From Globodera rostochiensis (Eukaryota; Nematoda; Chromadorea; Rhabditida; Heteroderidae): a stretch of 64,000 nucleotides of DNA. A model generated the notes under the pieces. That model was not told the origin of the DNA and did not search any database. It worked only from the letters and a program-made list of their open reading frames with translations. The translations under genes and the position numbers were made by a program. Positions 12,701-24,663 of the stretch are shown here, piece by piece (the first letter of the stretch is position 1; the number at the start of each line of letters is the position of its first letter). The stretch is from NCBI GenBank assembly GCA_018350325.1, contig JAEVLN010000009.1, positions 703,388 through 767,387 on the forward strand, given 5' to 3'.

Positions 12701-13130
12701 GCCAAAAGGAAAAGTTCAAAAAGGTGAAATGCCACGGGGGAAAAGCCAAAAGCGGGGAAAAGTGCCAGGCGAGAAAGTTCCAAAAGAGAAAAGAGAGAAA
12801 ATGCCAAAAAGAATGCGTCAAAAGTGCCAAAAAGCAAAATTTGAATAAGGGAAAAGTGCCCAAAGTGGAAAAAGGTAAAAGGGAGAAATGTCAGGAGGGA
12901 AAAGTGCCAAGCAGGAAAAGTGCCAAAAAGGAAAATCTGCCATAAGATGAAAATGCCAAAACGAAAAGTGCCAAAAAGTGAAATGCCAAGGGGGAAAAAG
13001 CAAAAGCGGGGAATGTGCCATAAGTGGGTAAAGCTAAAAGTTGGAAAATGCCAAAAGGATAAAACGCCAAGAGGAAAAAGTGCCAAAAAGGGAAAATGTC
13101 AAAAGAAGAAAATTCCAAGGATAAAAAGCG
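9790..13130. repeat. 3.3-kb purine-rich minisatellite
   Basis: A tandem array built from variants of a roughly 15-bp word (GTGCCAAAAGGGAAAA, ATGCCAAGAGGGAACG). The words are arranged in higher-order units of about 100 bp at 9.9-10.9 kb, with a second unit type (CCTAAAGGGGAAAAAGGTAA AAAGGGAGAAAATGTC) dominating at 11.2-12.6 kb. Units degrade towards 13.1 kb. Stop codons are rare, so long open frames appear in all directions. These have no start context, introns or composition of a gene and are artefacts of the repeat. Confidence 0.9.
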
Positions 13131-13173
13131 TTGAAGTATTTCAATCAAATCTGTGCATAACATATCCGTACTT

Positions 13174-13220
13174 CTAGCGGTTGGTGCGCCGTTAGGCGCA
13201 CCTAAACCGCTAGTTTTTTT
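13174..13220. repeat. Strong GC-rich hairpin followed by T7
   Basis: CTAGCGGTTGGTGCGCC (13174-13190) pairs with GGCGCACCTAAACCGCTAG (13195-13213) across a GTTA loop: 17 pairs with a 2-nt bulge. Seven T follow at 14-20 nt after the loop. It could be a tiny foldback element at the edge of the minisatellite or a Pol III-type stop. Its role is unknown. Confidence 0.7.
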
Positions 13221-16200
13221 AAAAAGTGCAAACTTTGATTGTGTTTTTAAATTTATAATACACAAATTATTGGCATATTGTTTTTACTTGAACATTAAGA
13301 GTTTAATTTCCGTCGTTATTTTGGTGTAAATTATCGCTTTTGCCTCCTCCAATTTATCAAATTTATTTTTCCTAATTAATTTGTGATAATTGTTTTATTA
13401 ATTATTACTCGCAGTTTTTTTAGGACTTGCCTCGTCAAATCGCTTAAGAAATGCTCTCACTACAATAATTTTGATTTTTTTAAATTTCTAAATCATACAA
13501 TAGAAAAACTGCAAAGATAAATTATGAGAGGGTGAAATATTAATGTTAATTATTTTAATTATATCCTATTAGAAATATTAAAGCTTTCAAATTTCAATTC
13601 AAAGGTTCTCCAGCCTTGATTAAAGGCATTGGGTGTAGGTTAATTTTTATTGCATATTTTTGCTTTTATTTCAATTCTCTCCTCGCTTTATCCCGTTCAT
13701 ATTCGTCAGGCTTGTTCTAACAGTTTTTAAACAAGTTAGGCGTTCATTAAAAATGTGGTCTACTCCAAACTATTTATTTCGATATATTACTTCAGTATTC
13801 ATTTGCTTCGTATGGTAAAATACTTTTGCATATTTATATTAAAAAGATATAAAATTTTTTGGCTTATTATATTTTATTATAAATTTCTCTATATCGTGAC
13901 GGGATGCAGGACGCTGTAGACATCGCACAAGCACAACAGCTGTGCTGTAATTATTGATTAATTTTCTTAACATTCCTTAAAAAATTTTCCCGACAGCGCC
14001 TTTTGGTGCCGCTGGTTTTAAATTTTTGCAGGAAATTCACAAACATTCAAAATTTTAATAGAATTTTTGAAAAATTTTTTAGATATTTATTGGCACAAAA
14101 CTCGCTCTAAAATTGTTTGCATAAAATGAGCTTTGCCAACATTATCAATATTATAGGGTGTTTGTTCGATCTGTTAGCATTTTATTTTAAAATCATTTCC
14201 TTTTAGAAACCAAACGATAATTTAATTACATATTTTTTAATTATGGTTTGCATATCTCACACACTTACAAACATCTTTTTAAAATTAGTTCTGTTGCGAT
14301 ATATTTATTTTTATTAAAATTTATGATGTTTTATTACAATTTTTTAATAGTTTTATCAATTCTTTTTCCAAGCTTGAATACTGTGTAAAATTTTGTACTT
14401 ATTAATAAGAATTTGGAGCATCTAAGACGGTGGAGTATTGTATATATATTAAATAAATTAAATTTATTTTAAATTAACTGTTGTATTGTTTAAAAATAAC
14501 ATGTAATCAGTTTTTAATATTAATGTTAAACGGGATGTTTAAGAATATTTAAATTTATTACAGAACATCAGAGGCTTACATGCTTTATTGAATGTTTAAA
14601 TAGATAATGTAGTGTATCTTTTATTAATTTATTTTTTTTGTTAATAATATATATAGCATAGCATGTCCAGCAACTTGGCATAAACATGTGAATTGAACCA
14701 CCAAGTGACATATTCCGTGGGCACATCCATGCACTCCATCAATTTGCATTCAAATTCCAGGGTCATTGCTCCTTGGAACTTGTCGTACTTACTAATATGC
14801 TTCTATAACAAATAAAGTTGAAGATCTATAGTTTTACTTTTACTAATATTTTTCTTTATAATCATTTTTTGAAAGTTTATCTTTTTATTATATTTAGAAT
14901 ATTTTAAAAGTTAACCATTCAAAAGCCTTCTCTTTATAAATTGTTTTCCACCTTTAAAAAAATTTATCTTTAGTTTTTAGTTTTTGGCTGTTCTTGCCCC
15001 AGCTATTTGTGTTTCATTGAAAGGTAAATTTTTTATTTAAAATTCAATGTAAAGTTACTTGTTGATTTCAACTGTTTTACTTGAATGTTATAGTTAAATT
15101 TTTGTAGTCAATTCTTGTATTTTTTTTGGCACCCGTTCCATACGCATCCATTAACTTTATAATATGTACGTTGTATTAAAAATAGTTAAGTCTACCAATA
15201 ACAGTGTTTTCTTTAGTTGTTTTTTTTTATGTGTATTCTCTTGCCTATATTTATTTCCTTTTTAACCTGTTTTTATAAGACTTGGATAGACATAATTATA
15301 CTTTTAAATAATATTTACAACAAGGATTGCCAATCTTTTGTATATTTTGTTTTGTTTTAATTTTGTGTCGAGTTTTATTTATTAATTATAAGCTAATTAA
15401 ATGCTGCACTTGGAAAACTTTAAGCATTTTAAATAGCACAGAATGTTCACCTTTCTCAAATTTTAAATTATTTAGACCTTTCAGTTGGGTGATCATTAAG
15501 AATAAATCGTAATTTGATCTGATAGTTATGAAAACGTGACCTGACAAGGTCATTTCTTGCAGTAATGTATTATGATAGTTTAGCTCTTTGCGTTTATTTT
15601 GAACAATAAAGCATTATGTTTGTTTTTGTTTTTAATTTTTTTTTACAATCCTTGCATTTCTGACACCCATGCCAAACGCATCCCATTACCTTTATGCTAA
15701 CGATCTCAAACATAATTATTTTTGTTGTTTTCTTTAATATTTAATTAAAATTTAATTATTTGAACGAATCATTTCGGCTGAATATTTATATTCAAATTTT
15801 TAATTTTTTTTCATTATCAAAATTGGTTGCTTCTTATTCGATTTATCTCTTTCAAATATTCTTTGCTTAAGTAAAATTATGTTATAAATTCAATTATTAT
15901 AGCAATAATCGCATAGACATTGAAAATTTAGCAATTAATACGAAAACAATTTTTATTATAAACAGGTTAGATTTTAAAATTGAGAAGTTGTCAATCAAGA
16001 ATCTCATATACTAAATGGCTTGTTTGGATTTAAAGGCTTTTACGTCAAAATAAATAAAATTTTCACCTGAAACAAATAACTTAAACATTTTTATTCAAAA
16101 AACGGAGGGGGGCGGTGTACAAATCGAATCGCGATAATTAATATATCTATAAAATTCCTTATAATACCAGTTTTATCATAATTTCAATATTTCTTCTGGA

Positions 16201-16300
16201 AAAAAAATTCACTTTTGTGAAAGATATTCCAAATAATACTAACTTCTAGTATTATTTGTATATTTTCAAATAATATTAGGAAAATTCGAAAAATCTAAAT
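13221..16300. other. AT-rich intergenic DNA, no gene seen
   Basis: No exon with plausible splice sites was found on either strand. Apart from repeat copy B (15595-16010) and a related GGCACCCGTTCCATACGCAT block near 15128, the sequence is AT-rich and of low information. Confidence 0.5.
15595..16010. repeat. Diverged repeat, copy B (partner at 4911-5260)
   Basis: The blocks match 4911-5260 in order and orientation, starting TTTTGAACAATAAAGCATTA and ending AATTGAGAAGTTGTCAATCA. Both copies are degraded and non-coding. Confidence 0.5.
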
Positions 16301-16672
16301 ATTCAAATATACATACTACCCAAACATATTATTTTTATTTTAAAACGAATGGATGAACGACGAACACCAACCAAACTTTGCACGGCACAGGAAAGTGGAT
16401 GAGCGAATGAGTAATGGAATGAATGAGTGGGCTGAACGGCAATTGTGGCATTATTTAATATTGATTTGGCATAGAGAGCCAAACTCATAAAATGTATCAG
16501 ACAGAGAAAGAAGAAAAGGAATGGGGAAGAGAGTGGGCAATTCTCTTTCTCTAATTCCATTCTGTGTGTGAGAGCAGCAAATGTGTGCCGAATGGACGCG
16601 ACCGGCCGCCGTGGTTGACCCCGGTCGAGGTGAGTTTGGTGCCGGCCGTTTTGGTGGAGACAAGTTGGAACG

Positions 16673-17189
16673 TTTATAACCAGGGCTCGCAGATGAAAAT
16701 TTTCAAAAGCCTCATTTGGCAAGCAAAAAAACCTCATTTATGACCAAAAAACCTCATTTTGCTTAAATCATGGTTTTTTTGCGCGTGATTTTTCCTAAAT
16801 ACTTTTTTTAGTGGGGGGGGGGGTCGGCGGTGCCGATAGGCGCCGCCGAAAAAAATTTCGAATTTTTGACTCAATTTGTTAATTGATTTGCAACTAAATT
16901 TGCAGAAAGTTGATGCTTTTTTGCCTTAAAAAAATTTAAAATGAGGTTTTTTAAGAAAATTCCCAATTATTTTAATGAAAAAGTTGAAAAACATTACGCC
17001 AAATATTCAAAATTAATAGAAATTTTCGATTTTATTAGGGAAATTCGCAAAAAGCCTCAAAAAACCTCATCAAACTCCAAAAAGCCACAAAATGAGGCTA
17101 AACCTCATTTTAAAAATTTAGCCTCATTGGACTATCAAAAAGCCACAAAATGAGGCTAAAACCTCAGATCTGCGAGCCCTGTTTATAAC
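16673..17189. mobile_element. Non-autonomous hAT-like element, 501 bp
   Basis: The element spans 16681-17181. Terminal inverted repeat CAGGGCTCGCAGAT is perfect at both ends. It is flanked by the 8-bp direct repeat TTTATAAC (16673-16680 and 17182-17189), the hallmark length of hAT insertions. The interior reiterates AAAACCTCAT/ATGAGGCT words and carries one copy of the TCGGCGG hairpin repeat (16811-16850). It has no transposase. A short plus-strand open frame inside is not a gene. Confidence 0.9.
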
Positions 17190-17960
17190 TTTATATGACA
17201 AATCAAAGAATTTTGATATCATTCAAAGCAGAATTAAACGATTTGAAACAAAAGAAGTTATGATTCAGCGCGCCAAAATGGCACAAAAAATATGCTGCTT
17301 AGAAATTAATTTCTTCGAGAGCCAAAATGCACACATCAAAATTCAAAAATCTCACTAAATAAGCTGAATTTGCTTTGGCAAATTGTACCACTAATTTTGG
17401 TGAATTTCCATAATACGAATCTCTGGAGCTTGGTTATGTTCTCAGGAGAAAGATTTTTTAAATAATTTAATTATAAAATTGTCAGCTCTGAATCCAAAAG
17501 CCAAAGTTTTTTATCCAACACCCCATCTGATTTCTGCCATATTCGCAATTATTTTTAAAAAATATAGCGTGACAGATCTTATGTGGGCGATTGTCGATTT
17601 GTCCACTTTGCGATAACATTTATTTTACAAAATTTCTATTTTTGCAATAAATTTTATTGCAAAAAAAAATTTTTGGTCAACTATAAACTTATGACAAAAA
17701 TTAACTGTTGTTAGTGTGCATACAACACAACACAAAACTCAATATTTATCAGCGTTAAAAAGCAATAAAAAGGAACGCTGCGCTTGGAGATAAGAGCAAA
17801 ATGACATCAAATTCCTTCATTTGTTGAATAATTTAATTGAAATTAAATTGAATTTATTTATTCCATAAAAATGTTATTTTTTTTATAATTTTATTTAAAA
17901 ACGAAATATTATTTGTGATTCATCAATAGTATTTTTTTTATTGATATAATTTTATTTATT
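17190..17960. other. Intergenic DNA upstream of the transporter
   Basis: Presumed promoter and 5' untranslated side of the plus-strand transporter. I see no recognisable core promoter motif and no additional exon. AT-rich homopolymer tracts increase towards 17870-17960. Confidence 0.4.
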
Positions 17961-17964
17961 GAAT

Positions 17965-20900
17965 ATGGTCAACGTTTTGCCTTTCGACAACGGCATTTCT
18001 GTCATAAATGCCACCGATGAGCACAACAAACGCAATTTTCGTAGCATTCGTTTTGTTATATTGGCATTAAGCACATTATGCTTAACGTTGGGCATGTGCG
18101 GCACTGTTGTTTTACATTTGACAGTCATTTGTATGAGACAAGAGACGACTTTGCTGAATGGTAAAATTGTAGAAATTTGAATAACGTCTTTTTAAAAACA
18201 AAAACTTAAATTAAAGATTTTACTCTAGGAACAGTGATTTCGACGCCACTTTTCACATTTGCGGAAGAGGGACGGCTTTTCTCGGCGCTTTACCTGGGCA
18301 CTTTGCTGGGCACTTTCCCAATTAGCCACCTTTGTAATTTGATGGGATTTCGACGCGCTTTCACTGTCTACGGTATTTTGAACGGAGTGGGTACGGTAGT
18401 CGTCCCATTGGCCGCCCGATTTCTCGCCAAACCTTTCGATTTTATGGCCATATTTGGTGCTCGGTTCATACAGGTTAAAAACAAAACAAAACTTTTTTAT
18501 AAATTTTTAATTTAGGGTCTGTTCCTTTCAATGTCTTTGGTAGCCATAGGTAAGAAAACATTTGTGACTTTTAAACAAATAATTTTTAAATTAAAGAAAC
18601 AATTAGCAAAAACTGGAGCACATTAAAGGAAATGACTTTCTTCATGAGTGTTCTCTCAATTAATTTTCAGGTTTTCTTCGGATTCATTTTTTATATTATT
18701 AAAATAATAAATAAATAAATAATTGAGTGTGGTATAATATAAAATGAAAATATTCAGTTTGGTCGCATCATAACAATGCCATTGTCAGGGTTTTTATGCG
18801 AATCGTCGCTTGGTTGGGCATCCATTTATTACTTCCTTGGCATTTCGACAATTTTGGCATATTTACTTTTTTATGCCTTCTATCGCGGATCGCCAACAAA
18901 TCATCGGTTTAGAAAATTTTTTTCCGGAATTTTTGATCAAAAAAATTTAGATATGTTTCTGTCGCTGAAATCAGATACATTCAGTCTGGAAAAGCTGACG
19001 TCCCCAAAAAGAATGGAAGCGAAAAAGGATTCAAATTTGTAAAATTGGAAATTAATTTTAACTTATGCTTTTTAATTACCTTTTATATATTTTTTATTTG
19101 CCGTTAAGCTTACAAATTGGCACGTGTTGACCGTATTTGCCGTCGGTATTGGCATTGCAAATGGTGCCCATCTGTTTTCACTATACGGACCGATTTATTT
19201 GCATAATGTACGATTTTTGAAAATCTTTAAAAAATTTGTAAAAATTTTTAGTCAATTGGACTTGACATGCAACGAACTGGTTTAATTGTGGCATTGCCTT
19301 TTGTGATTTCCTCCATTATGTCACTTATTGTTGGCCGATTATCTGACCGTCTCAATGTCGGAATTAAGCCGGTGCTGACCCTGCTAACGTGCTTTTCACA
19401 AGTAAAAATTATGAAGAATATAATCATTTTAAAATTAAAGCGCTCAAAGTTTGGAAGAATTGCCCTTTTTGACGGGAAAATACGGCCAAAGTGTTCTCGT
19501 CGTCGTTGTCGTCTCTATAGGGAGGGTTTAGAGAATTGAAATTCGCCTAAAATTTCTGAATCGAGAACAAGCGAATGCGTCCACAATATCAGCTTTTAGC
19601 TACGGTTGAACTGCCCCGTTGTTCATTCATCTACATCGACTAGTTTGCGTTCTGCTAAATCTGCTGAAGTTGCTTCGATAGGATTGTTCGTTTTTTGTTA
19701 AATTCTAGCGCTTCGCGAACGAATAGCCGAAAAAAAAAATTCAAAATATTTTGAAATTTTTAAAATCCGGAACTCATAATAAACAGCACATTTTTTTAAA
19801 ATGAATTGATTATCAAAAAGTACAAATACACTGCCCATTTACGGAATCTGGGATAAATTTATTCAATTTAAATTGTAGTCAAATAAAATTAAAAATATAT
19901 AATAGCATTTAATAAGAGCAAATTTCAGCGCCTAATGTTGAAATAAATTAAACAGCAATTTGACATTTTCAGAAAAGTGTCTAATTAATTCAAATAAAAA
20001 TGATTTTCAGCACTAACCATTGTTTAAGTTTATTTTATTTATTTTTTAATTATTTTTCTTTTTCTTATTAAGTATGTGATGGCAATTGGCTATGTAATTT
20101 TGGCATTAGTAACGCCTTCGAGTCCATTTTTAATTCAAATTGTATACGTCGTTATTATGTCTGTGGTTGGTTTATGCACTGTTGGCCTTGTCAAACAAGC
20201 TCGATGGGTAACAAAATTTATAATACCGAATAGGGTTGGACAAGACCGGATATTATCCGGGTCCCCGGATAGCGGTTCCACCGGTTCCTTGACACCCGGA
20301 TACCGGTACCGGATAGTAATTTACAGCCGGATGTCCGTCCGGATACCGGATAATTTACAATTTTTGAAAATAATAATTAAAATTTTATAAAAAATCAAAT
20401 TTCACGAAATTTTTGTCAAAAAGTAAATAAACGAATAAAATCAAATTCAATCAAGTTGGATAGTTAATTTCATTTGTCAATAACTCTTCTTCATCTGAGG
20501 CGAATGTCAAACCCTACCAGGAATTTTGGGGGGGGGGGCTGATCAAAAAAAACGATTTTAGGTTGCATTTATTATTGCATTTTTGTTAAGCAATTTTTGA
20601 GAAAATTTCGATTTTTAGCGGTGCATTCTTGGTTTTAGTTTGATTTTCTTAAAGAATTGTTTACCAAAAAAATTTGATTTTAAAGAACTATTTTTTTATT
20701 GATTTTTCTTAAACTTTTTTTTTAGAAAATTTTTTTGGTAAACTTTTTAGAATTTTTATATTTTTGTTAAAAAATTGTATTAAAAATCGATATTTGCCGA
20801 TTAATTTTTTTTTGAGAATTTTGCTTTATTTGTAAGAGGACGGGTCGGCGGTGCCGATAGGCGCCGCCGAGAAAATTTTAAATTTTTGACTTAATTTGTT

Positions 20901-21836
20901 AAAAGATTTGCAACCAATGTGGCAATTTTTTAAGCTTTTTAAAAATGGGAGGGGTCGGCGGTTTCTTCAATAAACTCGAAAATTAGCGCAATTATACATA
21001 ATTAGAAAATTTGAGTAATTTTTGTTGAGAGCCAATTGTTTTGTGAAATTGGTAACTAATTATAAGAAACAAATTACAGAAGCCCATATTTCTCTATTTA
21101 ATTTTAATAGGAAATGGCAAAATGTCACGCAAAATTCAAAAATTTTACTAGCGCTAACACCATGAGAAAAAAAAAATCTCTCCGAAAAAATACCACCATT
21201 AGGGGTGCTTAACCCGCCCGGATCCAACCCCCGGATACCGGGTATCCCGGATCTTGGGCACCCGGATACCGGTCCCGGATAATTTGCCCAAAACACCCGG
21301 ATACCGGTCCCGGTTTCGGATACCCGTTCTTGTCCAACCCTAATACCGAACAAAGGTAAGTAGGCCTCACGATTTTTGGGTTGAAAAACTCCGTGTCGGA
21401 TTCTCTCAGATCCAACTCGGGGTTGAACCAACGACAATTCGGTTTGAAATTGGGGGTTAGAGTGCCTACCTACCCTATTTGAAATTAATTGTAATAATTA
21501 GTGTTTAAACAATTAAATTCAATTTATATATTATTATGTTTTAGGCAGATTCTGAGCATGCGCAATCAATCAACTCAATTAACACTGCAATTATTCACGT
21601 TTTTGTGATGTAATTTAACCAAAATTCAACAATTGCATATACTAATTAAGGTTAATCCCCGAATTTGTCACTTTCATCATTCCAAATCCCGATGACCCGA
21701 AGGGAAAAGGGGTAAATTTTATTTTTGTTAAAAATAATTATTTGTTTTTTAGTGGAACACTTTGTTCATTGTTGTGGCGATTGTGCAGACGCTTAGTGCA
21801 CTGTTTTCACAAGTTTCAATAATGATGAGGAAATAA
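17965..21836 (+). CDS. SLC17-like major facilitator transporter
   Basis: Twelve exons: 17965-18160, 18229-18473, 18516-18549, 18597-18670, 18758-18906, 18951-19038, 19109-19207, 19252-19401, 20073-20207, 21545-21609, 21651-21711, 21753-21836. They total 1380 nt with matching phases, giving 459 residues, the usual SLC17 length. About twelve hydrophobic segments are visible. Family-like landmarks are the LYLGTLLGTFPISHL helix, GARFIQGLFLSMS, WASIYYFLGI in TM6, the cytoplasmic HRYVSVAEIRYIQSGK loop, and IVGRLSDRL between TM8 and TM9. SLC17 members are plasma or vesicle membrane transporters of anions such as phosphate, glutamate or urate; the substrate here cannot be told. The last exon gives a short tail (SALFSQVSIMMRK). 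Intron 9 holds a 1.1-kb hAT-like insertion. Start chosen at MVNVLPFDN. Confidence 0.85.
20223..21350. mobile_element. Non-autonomous hAT-like element, 1112 bp, in transporter intron 9
   Basis: The element spans 20231-21342. Ends are TAGGGTTGGACAAGA and its reverse complement TCTTGTCCAACCCTA. Flanking direct repeat ATACCGAA (8 bp; 20223-20230 and 21343-21350) is perfect. Both subterminal parts are packed with CCGGAT/CCCGGATACCGG words. The centre holds a TCGGCGG hairpin repeat at about 20845-20870 and a partial second one at 20948. No transposase is present. Confidence 0.9.
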
Positions 21837-22686
21837 TTCCAATTTGCCAATATCATTTGATTTTGTTTAAGGCGTTCCTCTTCAATTCTAATCTGATGTT
21901 CAATTTCAAAAATTTAAATTACAACTGAAAAAGAGTTAAATTTGGAAAAAAACCGGTACCCGTAACCCCGAAACCTAAAGTTCAATAGTTGGAACCGGAA
22001 CCGTCAGGGACATTGGACCGGTGCTTCACTGCTTCGAAGTTGCTTTTTTTGTGTCATAAATTTATAATTACAAAAAATGCAAAAATTATGCCACCTTTTT
22101 TCCATTTTGATTTTACCAAATGTTAAAATTTGGGTGAAAATATGCAATAATCAAAATTTGTAGCTTTTGATTAACGTCAGACTTAGACAAAATAAATAAT
22201 TGTTAATCAATTACAAATGAAAATCAACAAATTTTGATTGTGCTACTGAATAAAATATATCAGTCAGTTGAGAACGCATCTTCGGCATTTTCGTTGTTTC
22301 CTTTCCTTTGTACACCGGTTCCATTTCCATGCAATGCCCGTGGGCATTGTTTGACATGGCGACGAACTAATCAATAATCAATTAATAAACTCTTTAAAAA
22401 CCCATTAACAAAAAAAACAAAACTCACTCCATTATGCCAACGCTTTTTATTTGTCCGTGACAGTCGTCCAATAAATCTTTAATGTGATAAAACTCTGAAC
22501 AAAGTATTATGCAAAGTTGTTCGTATTCCGTAAAAACAGGTTTTTTAACGGAAAAAGAAAAAAACAACTGATCACATTTTTTTCTTATTGTAAGTTTTTG
22601 ATTTTGACTCGGTTAATCCTCCCGTTACCTTATTTAAATTTTGCGTATAGCAAATTTTATGTGATTTAAAATTTTAAAGTTGTAAG
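21837..22686. other. Intergenic DNA after the transporter
   Basis: Contains the transporter 3' region and a short GGTACCCGTAACCCCG/GGAACCGGAACCG motif cluster (21950-22020) that resembles the interior of the hAT-like elements, but without recognisable ends. No gene seen. Confidence 0.4.
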
Positions 22687-23377
22687 CTGATCAAAGGGAT
22701 GGGATTTATATGCTCCAAAAACGGCCAAATATGCACATATAATATGCTCCAAAAAAGCCAAAATATGCACCAAAATATGCACCAAAAATGCCGAAATATG
22801 CACCGAAAAATGGCACTTTTAGTACACAAATTTGCTTATACTTAATTTTTTTTCTTCTTTTAATGCCTAATAAATAGATTTAAAGCTTTTTCGCGTATTA
22901 TTTTGTCATTTTTGGATAGTTAAACGAAAAAATGGACGGTGGTTTTAACCGTCAGGCCAATTCATCGCCAGATGGCCATCTCCGCGCCAGCCACTCGAGC
23001 GCTGCGCCATTTCAGCGCCGCGATTTTTCCCCTTATTTTTATGAAAATGTTCAATTCTTCAAGCCTTTTTTCCGAAAATGACTAAAAGTTATCGTTGAAA
23101 AGATGAATTATTTTTCAAAAACAGTCAAAAAACTATGATTTTTAGTGCATTTTTCCAAATTTTTGGTCAAAAATGCCAAAATATGCTCGAAATATGTAAA
23201 ATATGCCAAAATATGCTTTTTTCCCCAAAAACCCCGAAATATGCTAAAATATGCAATTTTAAACTTGTCCAAAAAAACTCAAACCAACGCGAAAAGGCTA
23301 TTTTTGAGCTAATTACATCGAAACTTAATTGGACTAAAAATATGCAAAATGCATATAATCCCATCCCTACTGATCAA
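22687..23377. mobile_element. Non-autonomous hAT-like element, about 675 bp
   Basis: The element spans about 22695-23369. The left end AGGGATGGGATTTATATGC mirrors the right end GCATATAATCCCATCCCTA (one base apparently lost on the left). The direct repeat CTGATCAA (8 bp) lies at 22687-22694 and 23370-23377. The interior is dominated by AATATGC(ACC)/CCAAAATATGC words, plus a GC-richer central part (22950-23020). It sits between the transporter and the HTH-module locus. Confidence 0.85.
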
Positions 23378-23582
23378 TTTAATTTGATTGAAATTAAAAA
23401 AATATTTTTAAACAAAAACATTTCTGCCTTTTATTGAAAAACCCATGTTTTCTATTTCAATGCTTTATGATGAGCCAATATAAATTTAAAATTTGTAATA
23501 AAAATCACCCTCTTGACACAATAACCGACAAATAATACGTTTTTTAGCCCATTATACATATTATTTATTGGTTTTACTATAC

Positions 23583-23744
23583 TTTGCTTCCCAATCCGCT
23601 TTAATTTCCATCCTCTCAAGGTATTCAAATTAATGTTCAATTGCTCTGCTATATCAACATTGCTACGCTTTGGATCACTTTTTATAATTTGATAATATTT
23701 ACGCGTTAATTCCATTTTCTCTTTATCGGAATAACGCTTTCTTT
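23583..23744 (-). CDS. Single HTH-module exon (phase 1-1)
   Basis: A 162-nt exon bounded by a ttttag acceptor and a gtatag donor, starting and ending in phase 1 like the modules upstream. It encodes RKRYSDKEKMELTRKYYQ, a spacer, then DIAEQLNINLNTLRGWKLKR: the second and third helices of a homeodomain-like HTH. It lies downstream of an exon with a stop codon (23780), so it is either a separate gene, an alternative 3' module, or a leftover duplicate. No terminal exon after it could be assigned. Confidence 0.5.
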
Positions 23745-23779
23745 CTAAAATATTACAATAAATGCCTCTATTAGGTAGT

Positions 23780-24525
23780 TTAACGGATACGACCTAATTG
23801 CTTTTTCTTTGGCCGCTCATCATTAGAAGATGACTCAGAATTGGCATCTGAATGAGTTAATAAATTTCAGAAATTTGACTCAAAAAAATTAATTGGTTAT
23901 AAAAAACAGTTAAAAATTATGGTGCCTACTTTTGTTGACAAATTGTTGTCTCCATTTCCACATATTTGAGTTATTAATGTTCAGCCTTTTGCTAATTTTG
24001 ACATCACTCAATTCGGGATGCCTTCGTTTTATTTTAAAATATTTTTCCATTAGTTTCATTTTGTCAGACTCTGTGTAAGTAGGCTTTCCTGAAAAGCAAA
24101 TTTACTCGATTTCGATTATAAATAAATTTAAATAATTTGACCTTACTTTTCAAGTCCAATTGCCTTTTCCAACGACAAATTGTGAAGTAAGAAACGCCCA
24201 GCTCCTTGGCAATTTGTTCGGACATTTTTGAAGATGATTGCGATTGTTTGCTTTTCATTTTCTCAAATTTTTGAATTAATTCCATTTTCTCTTTATTAGA
24301 ATAATTCTGTTTTTCTAAATAACAACAATTTTTTAAAATTATTTTCAAAAATTAACAATAACTTACGGACTAAATCCAATTCCTTTTTCCAGGTGCTCAG
24401 AGTACGCGGTGGGATTTTCAATTGGACTGCTATGTCAGTCTCTTTACTGTTCGGATCATTTTTTTTTATTTCGTGATACTTTTTCATCAATTCCATTTTA
24501 TGCGCAGCAGAATAATGTTTGTTTT
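23780..24525 (-). CDS. Three-module HTH protein (5' end not found)
   Basis: Exons 24525-24367, 24314-24147, 24088-23930 and 23847-23780 are all joined in phase 1 and end in TAA. Exons 1-3 each encode one HTH unit: a basic start (KMELMKKY, KMELIQKF, KMKLMEKY), then IAVQLKIPPRTLSTWKKEL, IAKELGVSYFTICRWKRQL, and ISKRLNINNSNMWKWRQQF. The last exon gives an acidic-to-basic tail (NANSESSSNDERPKKKQLG). The pattern I/A-x(2)-L-x-[IV]-x(4)-[TL]-x(2)-W-[KR] is that of homeodomain-like DNA-binding folds such as transposase or Psq/Brinker-type HTHs; the exact family is not certain. No initiating exon is visible between 24526 and 25700. Because phases match, the upstream exons at 26.0-26.8 kb could splice into it. 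Confidence 0.55.
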
Positions 24526-24663
24526 CTAAAAAAGGTGACTTTATATTTAAAAAGAAAATTAAGCGTTTTGATGAACATTATTTTGTACAGCATCAAAAAC
24601 CTATTTTCATTTTTATAACAAAATAAAAAAATGATTTTAAAGAAAGATTATATATATAATGAT

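Noticed and set aside
9778..13265. Very long open frames on both strands (up to about 460 residues)
   Set aside because: They run through a purine-rich minisatellite that lacks stop codons in several frames at once; no gene signals.
16581..16629. Possible first exon MCAEWTRPAAVVDPGR with a gtgagt donor
   Set aside because: No downstream exon can be joined, the reverse strand is equally open, and a transposon begins 51 bp later.
21354..21475. Another small inverted-repeat element (GGTAAGTAGGCCTCA ... AGTGCCTACCTACC)
   Set aside because: The ends match imperfectly and no target duplication is visible; not strong enough to list.
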